From positions 861,752 through 925,751 of the forward strand of contig EQ973344.1 in NCBI GenBank assembly GCA_000158655.1: a stretch of DNA of 64,000 nt. Reading direction: 5' to 3'. The notes below the pieces were generated by a model that was given only the letters and a program-made list of their open reading frames with translations, was not told the origin of the DNA and did no database searches. Position 1 is the stretch's first letter. The number at the start of each line of letters is the position of its first letter. The position numbers were made by a program, and so were the translations under genes. This DNA is from [Clostridium] methylpentosum DSM 5476 (GTDB lineage Bacteria; Bacillota; Clostridia; Oscillospirales; Ruminococcaceae). This document shows, one piece after another, positions 20,101-29,466 of this stretch.

Positions 20101-20727
20101 GCTCTGGGTCTTGAGCGGCCCGATGCGGCCTTCCAGCTCTCCGAGAATGTCGCGCAGTCGGACAAGGTTTTCCTCTGCGAGCTTGAGTCGGCGCTCCGAT
20201 TCGTACTTGCGGTAGCGGAATTTGGTGATTCCGGCCGCCTCCTCGAAGATCTGGCGGCGGTCGTCCGACTTGGCGGAGACGATCTCGTCAATTCTGCCCT
20301 GCCCGATCACCGAATAGCCGTCGCGGCCGAGGCCGGTGTCCATAAACAGCTGGGTGATCTCCTTGAGCCGCACCTGGGAGCCGTTGATCAAATATTCGCT
20401 GTCCCCAGAGCGGTAGTATTTGCGGGTGACAGTGACCTCGTCGCTGTCCCAGTTGAGCAGGCGGGTGCGGTTGTCAAAGGTGAGCGACACCTGGGCAAAG
20501 CCCTGTGATTTGCGGCTCTGGGTGCCGACAAAAATGACGTCCTCCATTTTGGAGCCGCGCAGCGTCTTGGACGACTGTTCGCCGAGCACCCAGCGCACCG
20601 CGTCGCTGATGTTGCTCTTGCCGCTGCCGTTCGGCCCGACAACAGCGGTCACCCCGTCGTGAAACTCGAGCAGGGTTTTATCCGGAAACGATTTGAAGCC
20701 CTGCAGCTCCAAAGATTTTAACAGCAA
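17152..20727 (-). CDS. smc: chromosome segregation protein SMC
   Basis: The 1191-residue ATPase organises the chromosome together with ScpA/ScpB. The N-terminal Walker A is [18 protein letters not shown]. Long coiled coils span about 170-500 and 680-1020. A hinge lies between them (about 510-660, with [21 protein letters not shown] and [10 protein letters not shown]). The C-terminal ABC signature [18 protein letters not shown] and Walker [13 protein letters not shown] complete the head. No ATG fits; TTG at 20727 is the start, with AAAGGA upstream, and it overlaps the preceding gene by 10 bases. Confidence 0.97.
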   Translation of the reverse strand: MLLKSLELQGFKSFPDKTLLEFHDGVTAVVGPNGSGKSNISDAVRWVLGEQSSKTLRGSKMEDVIFVGTQSRKSQGFAQVSLTFDNRTRLLNWDSDEVTVTRKYYRSGDSEYLINGSQVRLKEITQLFMDTGLGRDGYSVIGQGRIDEIVSAKSDDRRQIFEEAAGITKFRYRKYESERRLKLAEENLVRLRDILGELEGRIGPLKTQSEKAKQFIELAERKKTLEISLWSDQLSASRQKLREQDDKILAMQQSHGQASESLEQIAAQIQQAYQNIQDTQIKIESIRSEKEDNERKIAENHSLIAVLNNDISHNLADIQRIIGELDSCESSGEQIEQEKQARSQELSELDAKLVQIAQEIEGSEGELLHLSEQRSAVSSDFEQLSAQLNRLVLDRSKAKLNIVAYENNLADAEQRAQQLDQNRRQRALEQENAADELREIDRLMEEIASRRESLNNARSGYELKIKTQRNKFDQINAEYTKLTNQINERQQRSKILTDLERNLEGFAYSVKSVLGEARRGMLQGVRGTVAQLIELPDRYAVAVETALGGSLQHIVVNDEGVAKKAIRFLKERRAGRATFLPLTSVKGYKVSQPGLDACGGYVGIASELVSFAPEYRPVIENLLGKTVVVEDLDDAVSIAKQYGYRFRIVTLDGQLVNAGGSLTGGSQNKNTGLLSRKNEIKQLTQEAEQLSAKRGGYEETLQGLNEKINRAKAELQGILSELTVLNEDQIRFEGDQKRLKLLTEQSEQTIATLAQEQQAAQKRVQELSDTIQSTREKLETVQRDIEQAEQRIDGLKGSRDDLGQRRRELDNQINALRIRQAELAKDRQNRLLSLEELDTRSSSNQEAIESLRRTVEQRQQANQEIEQEIEQCNREIKRLTDRQAGVGQEIEQMLADKNRSELATTQLRQQEREQSLTREKLGQELARLEERKVAMQKEYDNVIAKMWEEYQVSPNEAQRMAVHFDDPLAAQGELGALKGKIKALGNVNLGAIEEYKEVSERYEFMNVQLRDIESSKRELEKLIQDLTDNMKHLFVTTFDRINTEFQKVFVELFGGGRASLSLADPEEVLDCGIEISVQPPGKIIKNLSSLSGGEKAFIAIAIYFAILKVSPSPFCILDEIEAALDDVNVNKFASYLKNIDEKTQFIVITHRRGTMEQADVLYGVTMQEEGVSKLLQLKVSELESQAMKLAQ

Positions 20728-21737
20728 GTTTCCACATCCTTTATCACTTCGATCCCATGCAGGCCGTCCCCTATGCTGGGGTCCCCCACAATCTTGGCCT
20801 CATACCCCTTCCCGCGCAGGGCGAGCAGGTTGCAGCGGCGCTGTCCGGCCATTTTTGACACTGCGCGCGGATTCACGCGCAGGATAATCTTTCCAGGTGG
20901 TATCTCTTCTAGTTTTTTATACGTACAGTTGAGCAGAATCCGGCTTTCGCACAGCTCTCGAAACGCGGGGTGGTACACCCCTCCGACCAGATTTCGCTGC
21001 AGCTCCTCCTCGGCGTGCAGTCCGAGGCGGATGACCCGGATGCCGGCTTGCTCGAACAGCTCGAGCAGGCCTGCGCAGAGGTCCACTGCGTCATTTAACT
21101 CCAGCGGCTGGTAGGCGCCACTCTGGTACAGCGCTTCGAGCGCAGTCCCCCGCAGGACCACCGTCGGGTAAATCCGCACAGTATCGGGGGAGAGCGCGAC
21201 AATCTGCCGGGCAGTGTGATATAGGCTTTCTTTACTGTCTCCATACAGGCCGACCATCATTTGGAGACCTAAAGAAAACCCATATAACCGGATAAGCCGG
21301 GCAGCTTGCTCCGCATCCTGCGCCGTGTGGCCCCGCTTGTTAAGGGCGAGCACCCGGTTGTCCAAGCTCTGCACTCCCAGCTCAATCGCCGTGACGCAGT
21401 GCTCCTTCAAAAGCTCTAAAATCTCCGGAGATATCGCGTCGGGTCGGGTGGAAACCCGGATGCCGCTAAGCCCGCCCTCTCCCACAAACTCCTGCGCCGC
21501 CCCGAGCAGTTCGAGCATGTAGCTGCGCTCAATCGCGGTAAAGCTACCGCCGAAAAAGGCAAGCTCTGCATCGCTGCACCGCTCGCCGAGCTGGCGCACT
21601 GCCTGGGAGCAGGTGCGGCGGACAAACGCTGCATCGGGCTGGAGTTGGGTGCCCGAAATCGCCCGCTGGTTGCAGAAGCTGCACTGGTGCGGACAGCCTG
21701 CGTGCGGCACGAACACCGCGACGTTAGCGTGACGCAT
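20718..21737 (-). CDS. radical SAM protein, Elp3-like with radical SAM C-terminal domain
   Basis: This 339-residue protein has the radical SAM cluster motif CPHQCSFCNQ (CxxxCxxC) near residue 15. It continues with AELAFFGGSFTAIE, GIRVSTRPDAI and TAIELGVQSLDNRVLALNKRGH, as in bacterial Elp3-like radical SAM enzymes. It lacks an acetyltransferase domain. The C-terminal third matches the extension seen in YhcC/Elp3-related proteins. A tRNA modification role is possible but unproven. Its location between rnc and smc is a conserved arrangement in this clostridial group, with 14- and 10-base overlaps to its neighbours. Confidence 0.88.
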   Translation of the reverse strand: MRHANVAVFVPHAGCPHQCSFCNQRAISGTQLQPDAAFVRRTCSQAVRQLGERCSDAELAFFGGSFTAIERSYMLELLGAAQEFVGEGGLSGIRVSTRPDAISPEILELLKEHCVTAIELGVQSLDNRVLALNKRGHTAQDAEQAARLIRLYGFSLGLQMMVGLYGDSKESLYHTARQIVALSPDTVRIYPTVVLRGTALEALYQSGAYQPLELNDAVDLCAGLLELFEQAGIRVIRLGLHAEEELQRNLVGGVYHPAFRELCESRILLNCTYKKLEEIPPGKIILRVNPRAVSKMAGQRRCNLLALRGKGYEAKIVGDPSIGDGLHGIEVIKDVETCC

Positions 21738-22410
21738 AACCCATCAGTTCCAGCGCCTGCTTGGCGGCGTTTTGCTCCGCCTGCTTTTTGCTTTTGCCCG
21801 AGCCGGTGCCAATGACGTTGGAGTTGAGATGGACCTCAGCCTCAAACATTTTGTCGTGATCCGGTCCGCTCTCGCTCACGAGCACGTAGGAGAGCTTTTC
21901 TTCGGGATTTTTCTGAATGATCTCCTGAAGCGCGGTCTTGTAGTCGGTGACCCGGCTGATGCTGTTTAGGTCAAGGGTTTTTGGAATGAAGCCGAGCACA
22001 AAGCTGCGCGCCGCTTCAAGCCCCCCGTCGAGGTAGATCGCCCCGACGAGCGCCTCAAACGCGTCCTCCAGGTTGGAGCGGCGCTGCCGCCCGCCCGAAT
22101 GTTCCTCCCCCTTGCCCATGATGAGCTGGTTGCCGAGGTCAATCCGGCCGGCGAACTCGGCAAGCGACCGGTCGCACACGAGGGAGGCCCGCAGCTTGGT
22201 GAGTTCCCCCTCCGGCATGTCGGGAAAGTTGACAAAGAGGTGGTTTGCGATGATGAGCGAGACGACTGAGTCCCCGAGGAATTCGAGCCGTTCGTTGTTT
22301 TTGTGGTGGTGCCGCCCCGTCTCGTTGGTGAAGGAGGAGTGGGTCAGCGCCTGTTCGAGCAGTTTTTGGTTGTGAAAGGTATAACCGATTGTTTTTTCGA
22401 AATTCTTCAT
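21724..22410 (-). CDS. rnc: ribonuclease III
   Basis: The 228-residue double-strand RNA endonuclease processes rRNA and mRNA. The RNase III domain shows the signature ERLEFLGDSVVSLIIANHL with catalytic Glu/Asp, and the second acidic pair in EDAFEALVGAIYLDGG. The C-terminal dsRNA-binding domain runs from about residue 155 (DYKTALQEIIQ) to KSKKQAEQNAAKQALELMG. Length is typical. It follows plsX directly, with no acpP gene between them. Confidence 0.97.
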   Translation of the reverse strand: MKNFEKTIGYTFHNQKLLEQALTHSSFTNETGRHHHKNNERLEFLGDSVVSLIIANHLFVNFPDMPEGELTKLRASLVCDRSLAEFAGRIDLGNQLIMGKGEEHSGGRQRRSNLEDAFEALVGAIYLDGGLEAARSFVLGFIPKTLDLNSISRVTDYKTALQEIIQKNPEEKLSYVLVSESGPDHDKMFEAEVHLNSNVIGTGSGKSKKQAEQNAAKQALELMGYASR

Positions 22411-22425
22411 GAACCTGATTTCCTT

Positions 22426-23427
22426 TTAATTGGTTGAAGTATTCTGGATGCTCTCGGTGATCTCCGCGATGACGCCTTTTTCCACAAAGTCCTTTGCCTG
22501 GCGGATCGCGTTTTTAAATGCGTTTGCATTGGAGCTGCCGTGCGCCTTGATCACCGGCTTGGAAATACCCATGAGGGGCGCACCGCCGTACTCGGTGTAA
22601 TCCATCTTTTTCTTGAATGCCTTGAGCTGGTTCATCACAAGCAGCGCCGCCGCCTTGGTTTTGACCGAGCTGCCGAATATCTCTTTGAGGGATTTGTTGA
22701 TAAACGCGCCCATGCCCTCCATCATTTTGAGGATGGTGTTGCCGGTAAAGCCGTCCGCGACGACTACATCGCACACACCGAACGGGATGTCCCGCGCTTC
22801 CACGTTGCCGGTGAAGTTGAGCGGCAAATTTTTGAGCAGTTCATAAGCGGCGAGCTGAAGCTCAGTGCCTTTGGTCTCCTCCGCACCGACATTTGCCAGC
22901 GCAATGCGAGGGGAATCCACTCCGAGAATCCGATTGACGTAGATCGAGCCCATGATGCCGAACTGCATGAGCATTTCGGGGCGGCAGTCGAGGTTGGCGC
23001 CGCCGTCCATCAGCATAAAGCAGCCGTTGTCGGTCGGCATGATCGGGGCGAGCGCCGCCCGCTTGATTCCCTTGATGCGCTTGACGATGAAGGAAGAGCC
23101 GACCACGAGCGCACCGGTGCTGCCTGCGCTGACAAACGCGTCGCCCGCCCCTTCGGCGAGCATCTTGAGCCCGAGGCCCATCGAGGAGTTTGCTTTGGAC
23201 TTGCGGATTTCAAGCGGATCGTCCTCAATCTCAATGACCTCATCCGTCTGGCAGATCTGCATGCCGCTGATGTTGATGCTGTTTTGCATCGACGCCTGCT
23301 TGATCTTATCAGTGTCCCCAACCAGGGCGATTTCTATTCCTGTGTATTCCTGCAGCGCAAGCTCGCAGCCCTTTAACACGGCCACTGGAGCGTTGTCGCC
23401 GCCGAATGCGTCAACGATTATTTTCAT
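22426..23427 (-). CDS. plsX: phosphate acyltransferase PlsX
   Basis: The 333-residue enzyme makes acyl-phosphate from acyl-ACP for phospholipid synthesis. It begins MKIIVDAFGGDNAP, and has DDPLEIRKSKANSSMGLGLKML, VSAGSTGALV, LMDGGANLDC, NVGAEETKGTELQ, ARDIPFGVCDVVVADGFTGN and YGGAPLMGISKPVIKAHGSSN, all conserved. The ATG at 23427 is chosen for the AGGAGGGAATACAGT before it. The open frame extends further upstream, but only inside trmFO, which it overlaps by 17 bases. Confidence 0.97.
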   Translation of the reverse strand: MKIIVDAFGGDNAPVAVLKGCELALQEYTGIEIALVGDTDKIKQASMQNSINISGMQICQTDEVIEIEDDPLEIRKSKANSSMGLGLKMLAEGAGDAFVSAGSTGALVVGSSFIVKRIKGIKRAALAPIMPTDNGCFMLMDGGANLDCRPEMLMQFGIMGSIYVNRILGVDSPRIALANVGAEETKGTELQLAAYELLKNLPLNFTGNVEARDIPFGVCDVVVADGFTGNTILKMMEGMGAFINKSLKEIFGSSVKTKAAALLVMNQLKAFKKKMDYTEYGGAPLMGISKPVIKAHGSSNANAFKNAIRQAKDFVEKGVIAEITESIQNTSTN

Positions 23428-24745
23428 ACTGTATTCCCTCCTGCGTAAGGCGTTGTTTGAACGAGGCAAGCCCTCGGTTCGCCACGGTTTCATAACGCAG
23501 CTGTTTGTTTCGGATGCGCTCTCCCAGAGGGGGGAGAATGCCCATATTGCAGCCCATTGGCTGGAAATTCTCAACCGTCTCGTCGCTGATGTAGTGGCTG
23601 AGCGCGCCGAGCATGCTGTCTGTCGGCAGGGTCAGCTCGGACTGTCCGCTGAGTTCCCGCGCGAGGGTGAGCCCGGCGTAAATGCCGGACGCAGCGGATT
23701 CAATGTAGCCCTCCACTCCGGTGATCTGTCCAGCGAACCGGATGCGCGGCTCCTTGCGGAGCCGGAAATGGCTGTCGAGCAGACGGGGGCTGTCGAGAAA
23801 GGTGTTGCGGTGCATTACCCCATAGCGGACAAACTCGGCGTGCTCAAGGCCGGGGATCATCGAAAAAATCCGCTTTTGCTCCCCGAATTTGAGGTTGGTC
23901 TGAAAGCCTACGAGGTTGTACAGCGAACCAGCTGCGTTTTCCTTGCGCAGCTGAAGCACTGCGTAATACCGCTGCCCAGTTTCGGGATGGCGCAGGCCGA
24001 TCGGCTTGAGAGGGCCGAAGCGGATGGTGTCCTCCCCCCGCTTGGCCATGACCTCGACCGGCATGCAGCCCTCGTAAACGGTGAATTCCCGCTTGTCAAA
24101 TTCGTGCAGCGGGGCGGTTTCCCCGGCGATGAGGGCGGCGTAAAACGCCTTGTACTCCTCCTCGTTCATCGGGCAGTTGATGTAGTCGGCGTCTCCCCGC
24201 CCGTAGCGGGCGGCGTAAAACGCCTTAGTCATATCGACGCTTTCCGCCGTCACAATCGGAGCGGCGGCGTCGTAAAAGCTCAGGCGCTTTCCGCCCACGA
24301 GCTGAAAGATTTTCTCGGCAAATGCGTCTGAGGTGAGCGGGCCGGTGGCGATGATCACATACCCCTCCGGGATCTCATCCACTTCACCGCTGACGACTTC
24401 TATGTTGGGACAAGATGTAATCTGTTCTGTTACAAGATCAGAGAATTTCTCCCGATCGACCGCAAGCGCGCCGCCCGCCCCGACCGCACAGTCGCAAGCG
24501 CAGCGCATGGTCAGCGAACCGAGCAGCCGCATCTCCTCCTTGAGCATCCCGGCGGCCGAGCCGATGCGGGAAGCCTTGAGGGAGTTTGAGCAGACGAGTT
24601 CGGCAAACCCCCGGTAGCTGTGCGCCGGGGAGTACTTCTGCGGCTTCATCTCGCACAGCCGGACCGGGATTCCCGCCTGGGCGAGCTGCCAGGCGGCCTC
24701 GCAGCCCGCGAGGCCCGCGCCGACGACGGTGACGTTAGTCCTCAT
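23411..24745 (-). CDS. trmFO: methylenetetrahydrofolate-tRNA (uracil-54-C5) methyltransferase
   Basis: The 444-residue flavoprotein forms ribothymidine 54 in tRNA using methylenetetrahydrofolate and FADH2. It has the FAD-binding N-terminus VTVVGAGLAGCEAAWQLAQ, the conserved Cys of ELVCSNSLKAS, the second Cys of YEGCMPVEVMAKRG, and C-terminal QITGVEGYIESAASGIYAG. The ATG at 24745 overlaps the end of topA by 11 bases; an upstream extension would lie within topA and was rejected. Confidence 0.96.
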   Translation of the reverse strand: MRTNVTVVGAGLAGCEAAWQLAQAGIPVRLCEMKPQKYSPAHSYRGFAELVCSNSLKASRIGSAAGMLKEEMRLLGSLTMRCACDCAVGAGGALAVDREKFSDLVTEQITSCPNIEVVSGEVDEIPEGYVIIATGPLTSDAFAEKIFQLVGGKRLSFYDAAAPIVTAESVDMTKAFYAARYGRGDADYINCPMNEEEYKAFYAALIAGETAPLHEFDKREFTVYEGCMPVEVMAKRGEDTIRFGPLKPIGLRHPETGQRYYAVLQLRKENAAGSLYNLVGFQTNLKFGEQKRIFSMIPGLEHAEFVRYGVMHRNTFLDSPRLLDSHFRLRKEPRIRFAGQITGVEGYIESAASGIYAGLTLARELSGQSELTLPTDSMLGALSHYISDETVENFQPMGCNMGILPPLGERIRNKQLRYETVANRGLASFKQRLTQEGIQYENNR

Positions 24746-26822
24746 TGGACGGCACCTTCTCAAAGCCGCAACCCTCGACCGCACAGTAAATCTTGCCCGA
24801 CTTGCCCTTTTTCTTAAACATCGTTTTGCCGCATTTTGGGCAGGTGTCCGCAACCGGTTCATCCCAGCTCATAAAGCCGCAGCCCGGGTTGTGCTCACAA
24901 CCGTAATAGATTTTTCCCTTGGCGGATTTCTTTTTGAGAATTTTGCCGCCGCACAGCGGGCAGATGCCGGGGGTGGGGACGACGATCTTTTTGGTGTTTT
25001 TGCACTCGGGGTAGCCGCTGCACGCCATGAACTTTCCGTAGCGCCCCATCTTGATCACCATCGGCTTGCCGCATTTTTCGCAGACCTCGTCGGTTTCCTC
25101 GTCGGGGATTTTGATCCGCTCTCCCTCCATCGCCTTTTCGGCGGCCTGGAGGGTGGAGTCAAAGTCGGAGTAAAAGTCGGTGATGGTGTTTTTCCACGGC
25201 ACTTTCCCCTCCTCGACCTTGTCGAGGTCCTCCTCCATGTGGGCGGTAAAGGTGACGTCCACGATGTTGGCGAAATGGTCCTTCATCAACTGGGTAGTCA
25301 CCTCCCCGAGGAAGGTGGGCTTGAGCTGTTTTTGGTCCCGCTCGACGTAGTTGCGCGCAACAATCGTGGTGATGGTCGGCGCGTAGGTGCTCGGGCGGCC
25401 GATGCCGCGCTCTTCAAGCGTCTTGATGAGGGAGGCCTCGGTGAAGCGCGCCGGCGGCTGGGTGAAGTGCTGGTTGCCGGTGAGAGACTCGAGTTTCAGA
25501 TGATCTCCTTGCTTGAGTTCGGGGAGCATTCCCTCCTTCTGGGTCTCCTCATCCTTGCCCTCTTCGTAGAGCACGGTGTAACCGGGGAAGTTCACCGCAT
25601 AGCCTGAGGCTTTGAAGGTGTACTCCTTGGCGCCGATGTCGGCCGAAACGGTGTCAAACACCGCGTTTGCCATCTGGCTTGCGATGAACCGCTCCCACAC
25701 CAGCTTATACAGCTTATACTGGTCGGGGGAGAGGCTCGCCTTGATGTCCTGCGGCGAGACTTCCGGCATGGTCGGGCGAATCGCCTCGTGCCCGTCCTGG
25801 GCGTTGGACTTGCTCTTGAACACCCGCGGCTTGTCGGGCAGATAAAGCTCGCCGTATTTGCTGGTGATGTAGTTGGACGCTGCCTGGCGCGCCTCGTCCG
25901 AGATGCGCATCGAGTCGGTTCTCATATAGGTGATCAGGCCGACTGCGCCCATCCCTTCGACGGTGACGCCCTCGTACAGCTCCTGCGCTGCCTTCATGGT
26001 GCGGTAGGCCTGGAACCCGAGCTTGCGGGAAGCCTCCTGCTGCATGGTGGAGGTGGTAAACGGAGCGGCAGGGGATTTTTGGCGCTTGCCCTTTTTGACC
26101 GAGGCGACGATGTACTCCGCGCCCTCCAGGTCTTTTAGAATTGCATCCGACTGCTCCTTGTTCTCCACTTCGATCTTTTTGCCGTCTTTGCTGTGCAGCT
26201 TTGCGGCAAACGGCTTGCGCGCCCCCTCTTTTAAGAGGCTCGCGTCGATGGTCCAGTACTCTTTGGGCACAAAGTCGCGGATTTCGAGCTCGCGGTCAAC
26301 GATGAGCCGCACCGCAACCGACTGTACACGCCCGGCGGAGAGGCCGGGGCGCACCTTTTTCCAGAGAAAAGGGCTGAGCTTGTAGCCGACAAGGCGGTCG
26401 AGCACCCGGCGCGCCTGCTGGGCGTCCACCAGATCGATGTCGATCGCGCGGGGGGCTTTCATCCCCGCCTTGACGCCGGTCTTTGTGATCTCGTTAAAGG
26501 TGATGCGGTTGGTGTCGTTGAGGTCGAGCCCGAGAATGTAGGCGAGGTGCCACGAGATCGCTTCCCCTTCCCGGTCGGGGTCGGTCGCGAGATACACCTT
26601 GTCGCACTTCGAGGCTTCTTTTTTAAGCGATTTGATGAGGGGGCCTTTCCCCTTGATATTGATGTACTGCGGCTCAAAATTGTTCTCTATATCAATGCCG
26701 AGCTTTGACTTTGGCAGATCGCGCACATGACCCATCGACGCGACGACCTCGTAGCCCCGGCCCAAATATTTCTTAATGGTCTTTGCTTTCGCAGGAGACT
26801 CCACTATCACAAGTTTTGTCAT
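24735..26822 (-). CDS. topA: DNA topoisomerase I
   Basis: The 695-residue type IA topoisomerase relaxes negative supercoils. The TOPRIM domain is at the N-terminus (LVIVESPAKAKTIKKYLG, YLATDPDREGEAISWHL). The active-site Tyr lies in GLITYMRTDSMRIS. Three C-terminal zinc ribbons follow (CEKCGKPM...C, CPLCGGKIL...C, CPKCGKTMF...C), the last with a shortened end. The ATG at 26822 follows GAGGAGGAACAAG. It lies between dprA and trmFO. Confidence 0.97.
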   Translation of the reverse strand: MTKLVIVESPAKAKTIKKYLGRGYEVVASMGHVRDLPKSKLGIDIENNFEPQYINIKGKGPLIKSLKKEASKCDKVYLATDPDREGEAISWHLAYILGLDLNDTNRITFNEITKTGVKAGMKAPRAIDIDLVDAQQARRVLDRLVGYKLSPFLWKKVRPGLSAGRVQSVAVRLIVDRELEIRDFVPKEYWTIDASLLKEGARKPFAAKLHSKDGKKIEVENKEQSDAILKDLEGAEYIVASVKKGKRQKSPAAPFTTSTMQQEASRKLGFQAYRTMKAAQELYEGVTVEGMGAVGLITYMRTDSMRISDEARQAASNYITSKYGELYLPDKPRVFKSKSNAQDGHEAIRPTMPEVSPQDIKASLSPDQYKLYKLVWERFIASQMANAVFDTVSADIGAKEYTFKASGYAVNFPGYTVLYEEGKDEETQKEGMLPELKQGDHLKLESLTGNQHFTQPPARFTEASLIKTLEERGIGRPSTYAPTITTIVARNYVERDQKQLKPTFLGEVTTQLMKDHFANIVDVTFTAHMEEDLDKVEEGKVPWKNTITDFYSDFDSTLQAAEKAMEGERIKIPDEETDEVCEKCGKPMVIKMGRYGKFMACSGYPECKNTKKIVVPTPGICPLCGGKILKKKSAKGKIYYGCEHNPGCGFMSWDEPVADTCPKCGKTMFKKKGKSGKIYCAVEGCGFEKVPSNED

Positions 26823-26899
26823 CTTGTTCCTCCTCAATCTTTTTTTGCCGTCTGGCTGTGGCATTCTATGACAAGCGTATCACACGCGTGTAGACAAAA

Positions 26900-28009
26900 T
26901 CAATAGACTTTCTGATACCTGCCGGCGGTTTTTCTCACCGCGCCGCTCAATTCGAGCTTGGTCAGCATCTGCATCAGATCGGAAACCAAAAGTCCCGTTT
27001 TTGCGGAAAGGTATCCGGTATCCACCGGATCGTCGGGCATTGCCCGGTAGAGTTCTACTTCCTGACTGCTCAGTTCGGAGAGGTCAGGAGAGTGCGCCGT
27101 GCCCTCCTCTGGGAGGGTCGCAGCAACTGAGAATTGGTAGCGAAACGCCTCGGTTACATCACCGACTGACAGAAACTGCGCCGCCCCTTCCCGGAGCAGC
27201 GGTTTGACACCATCATAGCGGGGATTGAACAGATCGGCGGGCGGGACGCAGAACACCTCCCTGCCCTGATCGGCCGCTGCGCGCGCTGTGCTGAGCGAGC
27301 CGCTCTTTGCGGACGCCTCGACGACAACCACCCCGTCGGAAAGGGCGGAGAGCAGCCGGTTGCGCAGCGCGAACTGCTCGGGGAAAAACTCGGTTCCAGG
27401 CGGGAACTCGCTCACAAGCGCGCCGCCGTGCCGAAGGATTTCCCGCCTGAGCCCCTCGTTGGAGGCGGGATAGTTTTTATCGAGCGGACAGCTGAGCACC
27501 GCCGCCGTCCTCCCCACCGAGAGTGCGGCGCGGTGAACCTCGGCGTCAATTCCCTCGGAACAGCCGCTGAGCACACAGATGCCCCGCTGGGCGAGTTCCC
27601 GCCCGGCATATGCCGCCACTCTTTTGGAATACTCCGAAGGGGTGCGGGTTCCCACCACTGCGATGCAGAGGGATTCGGAAAACGCGGCAAGACTGCCCCG
27701 GCAGTAGAGCACCACCGGCGGGCAGTCGATCGTTTGGAGCCGCGCGGGATAGGCGGGGTGGTCATAGGGGATCACCTGGATATCGAACCGGGCGCAGCGC
27801 TCAAGAATGGGGAGATACTCCTGTGGACTTTTGCGCATTGCCGCAAGTTCAGATTGTGTCAAAAAATCAAACCGCTCTGCGCACTCGCTGCGGTGCTCGT
27901 AGACAGCGCGGGCGTGTTGGTATTCAGTCAAAAGCTCGGCCGGCTTGATGCTCCCATAGGGAAACGCCTGGGCGAGCCAGAGCCAATCGAGAAGTTCATC
28001 GGCTTTCAT
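26900..28009 (-). CDS. dprA: DNA processing protein DprA
   Basis: The 369-residue protein loads RecA onto incoming single-stranded DNA. An N-terminal SAM-like region precedes the Rossmann-type core with AVVGTRTPSEYSKRVAA, VLSGCSEGIDAEVHRAAL, NYPASNEGLRREI, LRNRLLSALSDGVVVVEAS and SGSLSTARAAADQGREVFCVP. A C-terminal winged-helix region (ELYRAMPDDPVDTGYLSAKTG) follows. It lies six bases after trmH and 77 bases before topA. Confidence 0.95.
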   Translation of the reverse strand: MKADELLDWLWLAQAFPYGSIKPAELLTEYQHARAVYEHRSECAERFDFLTQSELAAMRKSPQEYLPILERCARFDIQVIPYDHPAYPARLQTIDCPPVVLYCRGSLAAFSESLCIAVVGTRTPSEYSKRVAAYAGRELAQRGICVLSGCSEGIDAEVHRAALSVGRTAAVLSCPLDKNYPASNEGLRREILRHGGALVSEFPPGTEFFPEQFALRNRLLSALSDGVVVVEASAKSGSLSTARAAADQGREVFCVPPADLFNPRYDGVKPLLREGAAQFLSVGDVTEAFRYQFSVAATLPEEGTAHSPDLSELSSQEVELYRAMPDDPVDTGYLSAKTGLLVSDLMQMLTKLELSGAVRKTAGRYQKVY

Positions 28010-28015
28010 CTGGAT

Positions 28016-28795
28016 TTACTCCTTTGTCATCTCCCACATAAGGATGGCCGCCGCAGAAGCCGCATTGAGCGACTCGGCGTTGCCCCGCATCGGAATGGTG
28101 ATCCGTCGGGCGCAGGCGAAGGCGATGCTGTCCGGCAGGCCGTTGCCCTCGTTGCCGATGTAGAGCACGCGGGGGCCGGAAAAGGAGGCGCGGGTCACAG
28201 GGAGGGCGTCCTCCACCACTGCGGCGCAGGTGTCGACCCCGCATGCGTTGAGGGAGGCAGTCAGCCCGAGAAGGTCGGGACAGAGCGCAAACCTCATGCG
28301 GAAAAGCGACCCCATTGTCGAACGGACGACCTTGGGGCTGTAGATATCGCAGGTATTGTGCAGCAATACGCCGTCGATTCCGAGCGCATCGGCGGTGCGA
28401 ATCATGGTGCCGATATTGCCCGGATCCTGCGTTGAACAGAGGGCGAGATAGCACCCTCCACTTTTTATTGTATCAGTGTCCAGCGTTTTGTCAAGTTTTT
28501 TAGCGATTGCAAAAACCCCCTGGGGGGACTTGACATCGGATAGTTTTCCCGCTAATTCGCCGGATATGGTATTCATCTTACCATTGATTGCAAGCATTTC
28601 TGCGAGCTCATGGTTATATTTTTGTAAACAATTTTCGGTGATCAGTATTTTTTCAAGCGTCACCCCGCTGCGCACAGCGTCGGCGATGAGCCGGACTCCT
28701 TCGAGGCAGAACAGCCCGGAGGCGTCCCGCTGCTTCTTGCTGCCCGAGAGCTTTGCAAAGAGTTTGACGGTTTCGTTTTCCCTGCTGGTAATCAT
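28016..28795 (-). CDS. TrmH/SpoU-family RNA 2'-O-methyltransferase
   Basis: The 259-residue protein has a substrate-binding N-domain (SRENETVKLFAKLSGSKKQRD, GLFCLEGVRLIADAV) and a SPOUT catalytic domain. The three SpoU motifs are QDPGNIGTMIRTADALG, VLYIGNEGNGLPDSI and IPMRGNAESLNAASAAAI. It probably methylates a ribose in rRNA or tRNA; the target is unknown. The ATG at 28795 is the natural N-terminus; the open frame beyond it runs into the rplT terminator. Association with rplT upstream is common. Confidence 0.93.
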   Translation of the reverse strand: MITSRENETVKLFAKLSGSKKQRDASGLFCLEGVRLIADAVRSGVTLEKILITENCLQKYNHELAEMLAINGKMNTISGELAGKLSDVKSPQGVFAIAKKLDKTLDTDTIKSGGCYLALCSTQDPGNIGTMIRTADALGIDGVLLHNTCDIYSPKVVRSTMGSLFRMRFALCPDLLGLTASLNACGVDTCAAVVEDALPVTRASFSGPRVLYIGNEGNGLPDSIAFACARRITIPMRGNAESLNAASAAAILMWEMTKE

Positions 28796-28810
28796 ATTCA
28801 GTGCCTCACA

Positions 28811-28856
28811 GAAAAATACGCCCTTGCTGTCCGGCGGGGACAACAACGGGCGTTCA
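28811..28856 (-). terminator. terminator after rplT
   Basis: A long minus-strand hairpin (AACGCCCGTTGTTGTCC pairing with GGACAGCAAGGGCGT, with small bulges) is followed by TTTTT. It separates infC-rpmI-rplT from trmH. Confidence 0.85.
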
Positions 28857-28868
28857 ATTTGTTTGAAA

Positions 28869-29222
28869 TTAAAGCGCAGCTTTCGCTTTCTCACACAGTG
28901 CGGTGAATGCTGCGGGATCGTTGATTGCGATCTCAGAGAGCATTTTGCGGTTGAGTGTGATGTTCGCTTTTTTCAGGCCGTTGATAAAGGTGGAGTAGTT
29001 CATTCCGTTCATCTTGCAGCCTGCGGAAATTCTGGTGATCCAGATGCGTCTGAAATCACGTTTTTTCTGCTTGCGGCCGATATAGGCATACTGGCCGGAT
29101 TTCATGACAGCTTCTTTTGCGGTGCGGAACAGTTTCGATTTACCGCCGAAGTAGCCCTTTGCCAGTTTCATTACTTTTTTTCTTCTTTTGCGCGTCATCA
29201 TCGCTCTTTTCACACGAGCCAT
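28869..29222 (-). CDS. rplT: 50S ribosomal protein L20
   Basis: The 117-residue protein begins [20 protein letters not shown] and contains [20 protein letters not shown] and [14 protein letters not shown], all standard L20. It is required for large-subunit assembly and commonly acts as autogenous repressor of its own operon through the infC leader. Confidence 0.98.
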   Translation of the reverse strand: MARVKRAMMTRKRRKKVMKLAKGYFGGKSKLFRTAKEAVMKSGQYAYIGRKQKKRDFRRIWITRISAGCKMNGMNYSTFINGLKKANITLNRKMLSEIAINDPAAFTALCEKAKAAL

Positions 29223-29250
29223 AGTTTACAACCTCCAACTAAATCAGTGT

Positions 29251-29448
29251 TTATTTGTACGGAATTAATTTTTTGATCACAGCCGTATTGGTCACGTCGG
29301 CATAGGTACCCTGTCTCAGTCTTCTTTTGCGCTTGGTCGACTTTTTGTTCAGGATGTGGGATTTAAAAGCGTGCGCGCGTTTTACTTTTCCATTTTTCGT
29401 GAGTTTGAAGCGTTTTTTTGCACCGGAGTGCGTCTTCTGTTTCGGCAT
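29251..29448 (-). CDS. rpmI: 50S ribosomal protein L35
   Basis: The 65-residue protein has the L35 pattern [20 protein letters not shown] and [14 protein letters not shown]. It lies between infC and rplT. Confidence 0.98.
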   Translation of the reverse strand: MPKQKTHSGAKKRFKLTKNGKVKRAHAFKSHILNKKSTKRKRRLRQGTYADVTNTAVIKKLIPYK

Positions 29449-29466
29449 TTTAGTTCCTCCTACAAA

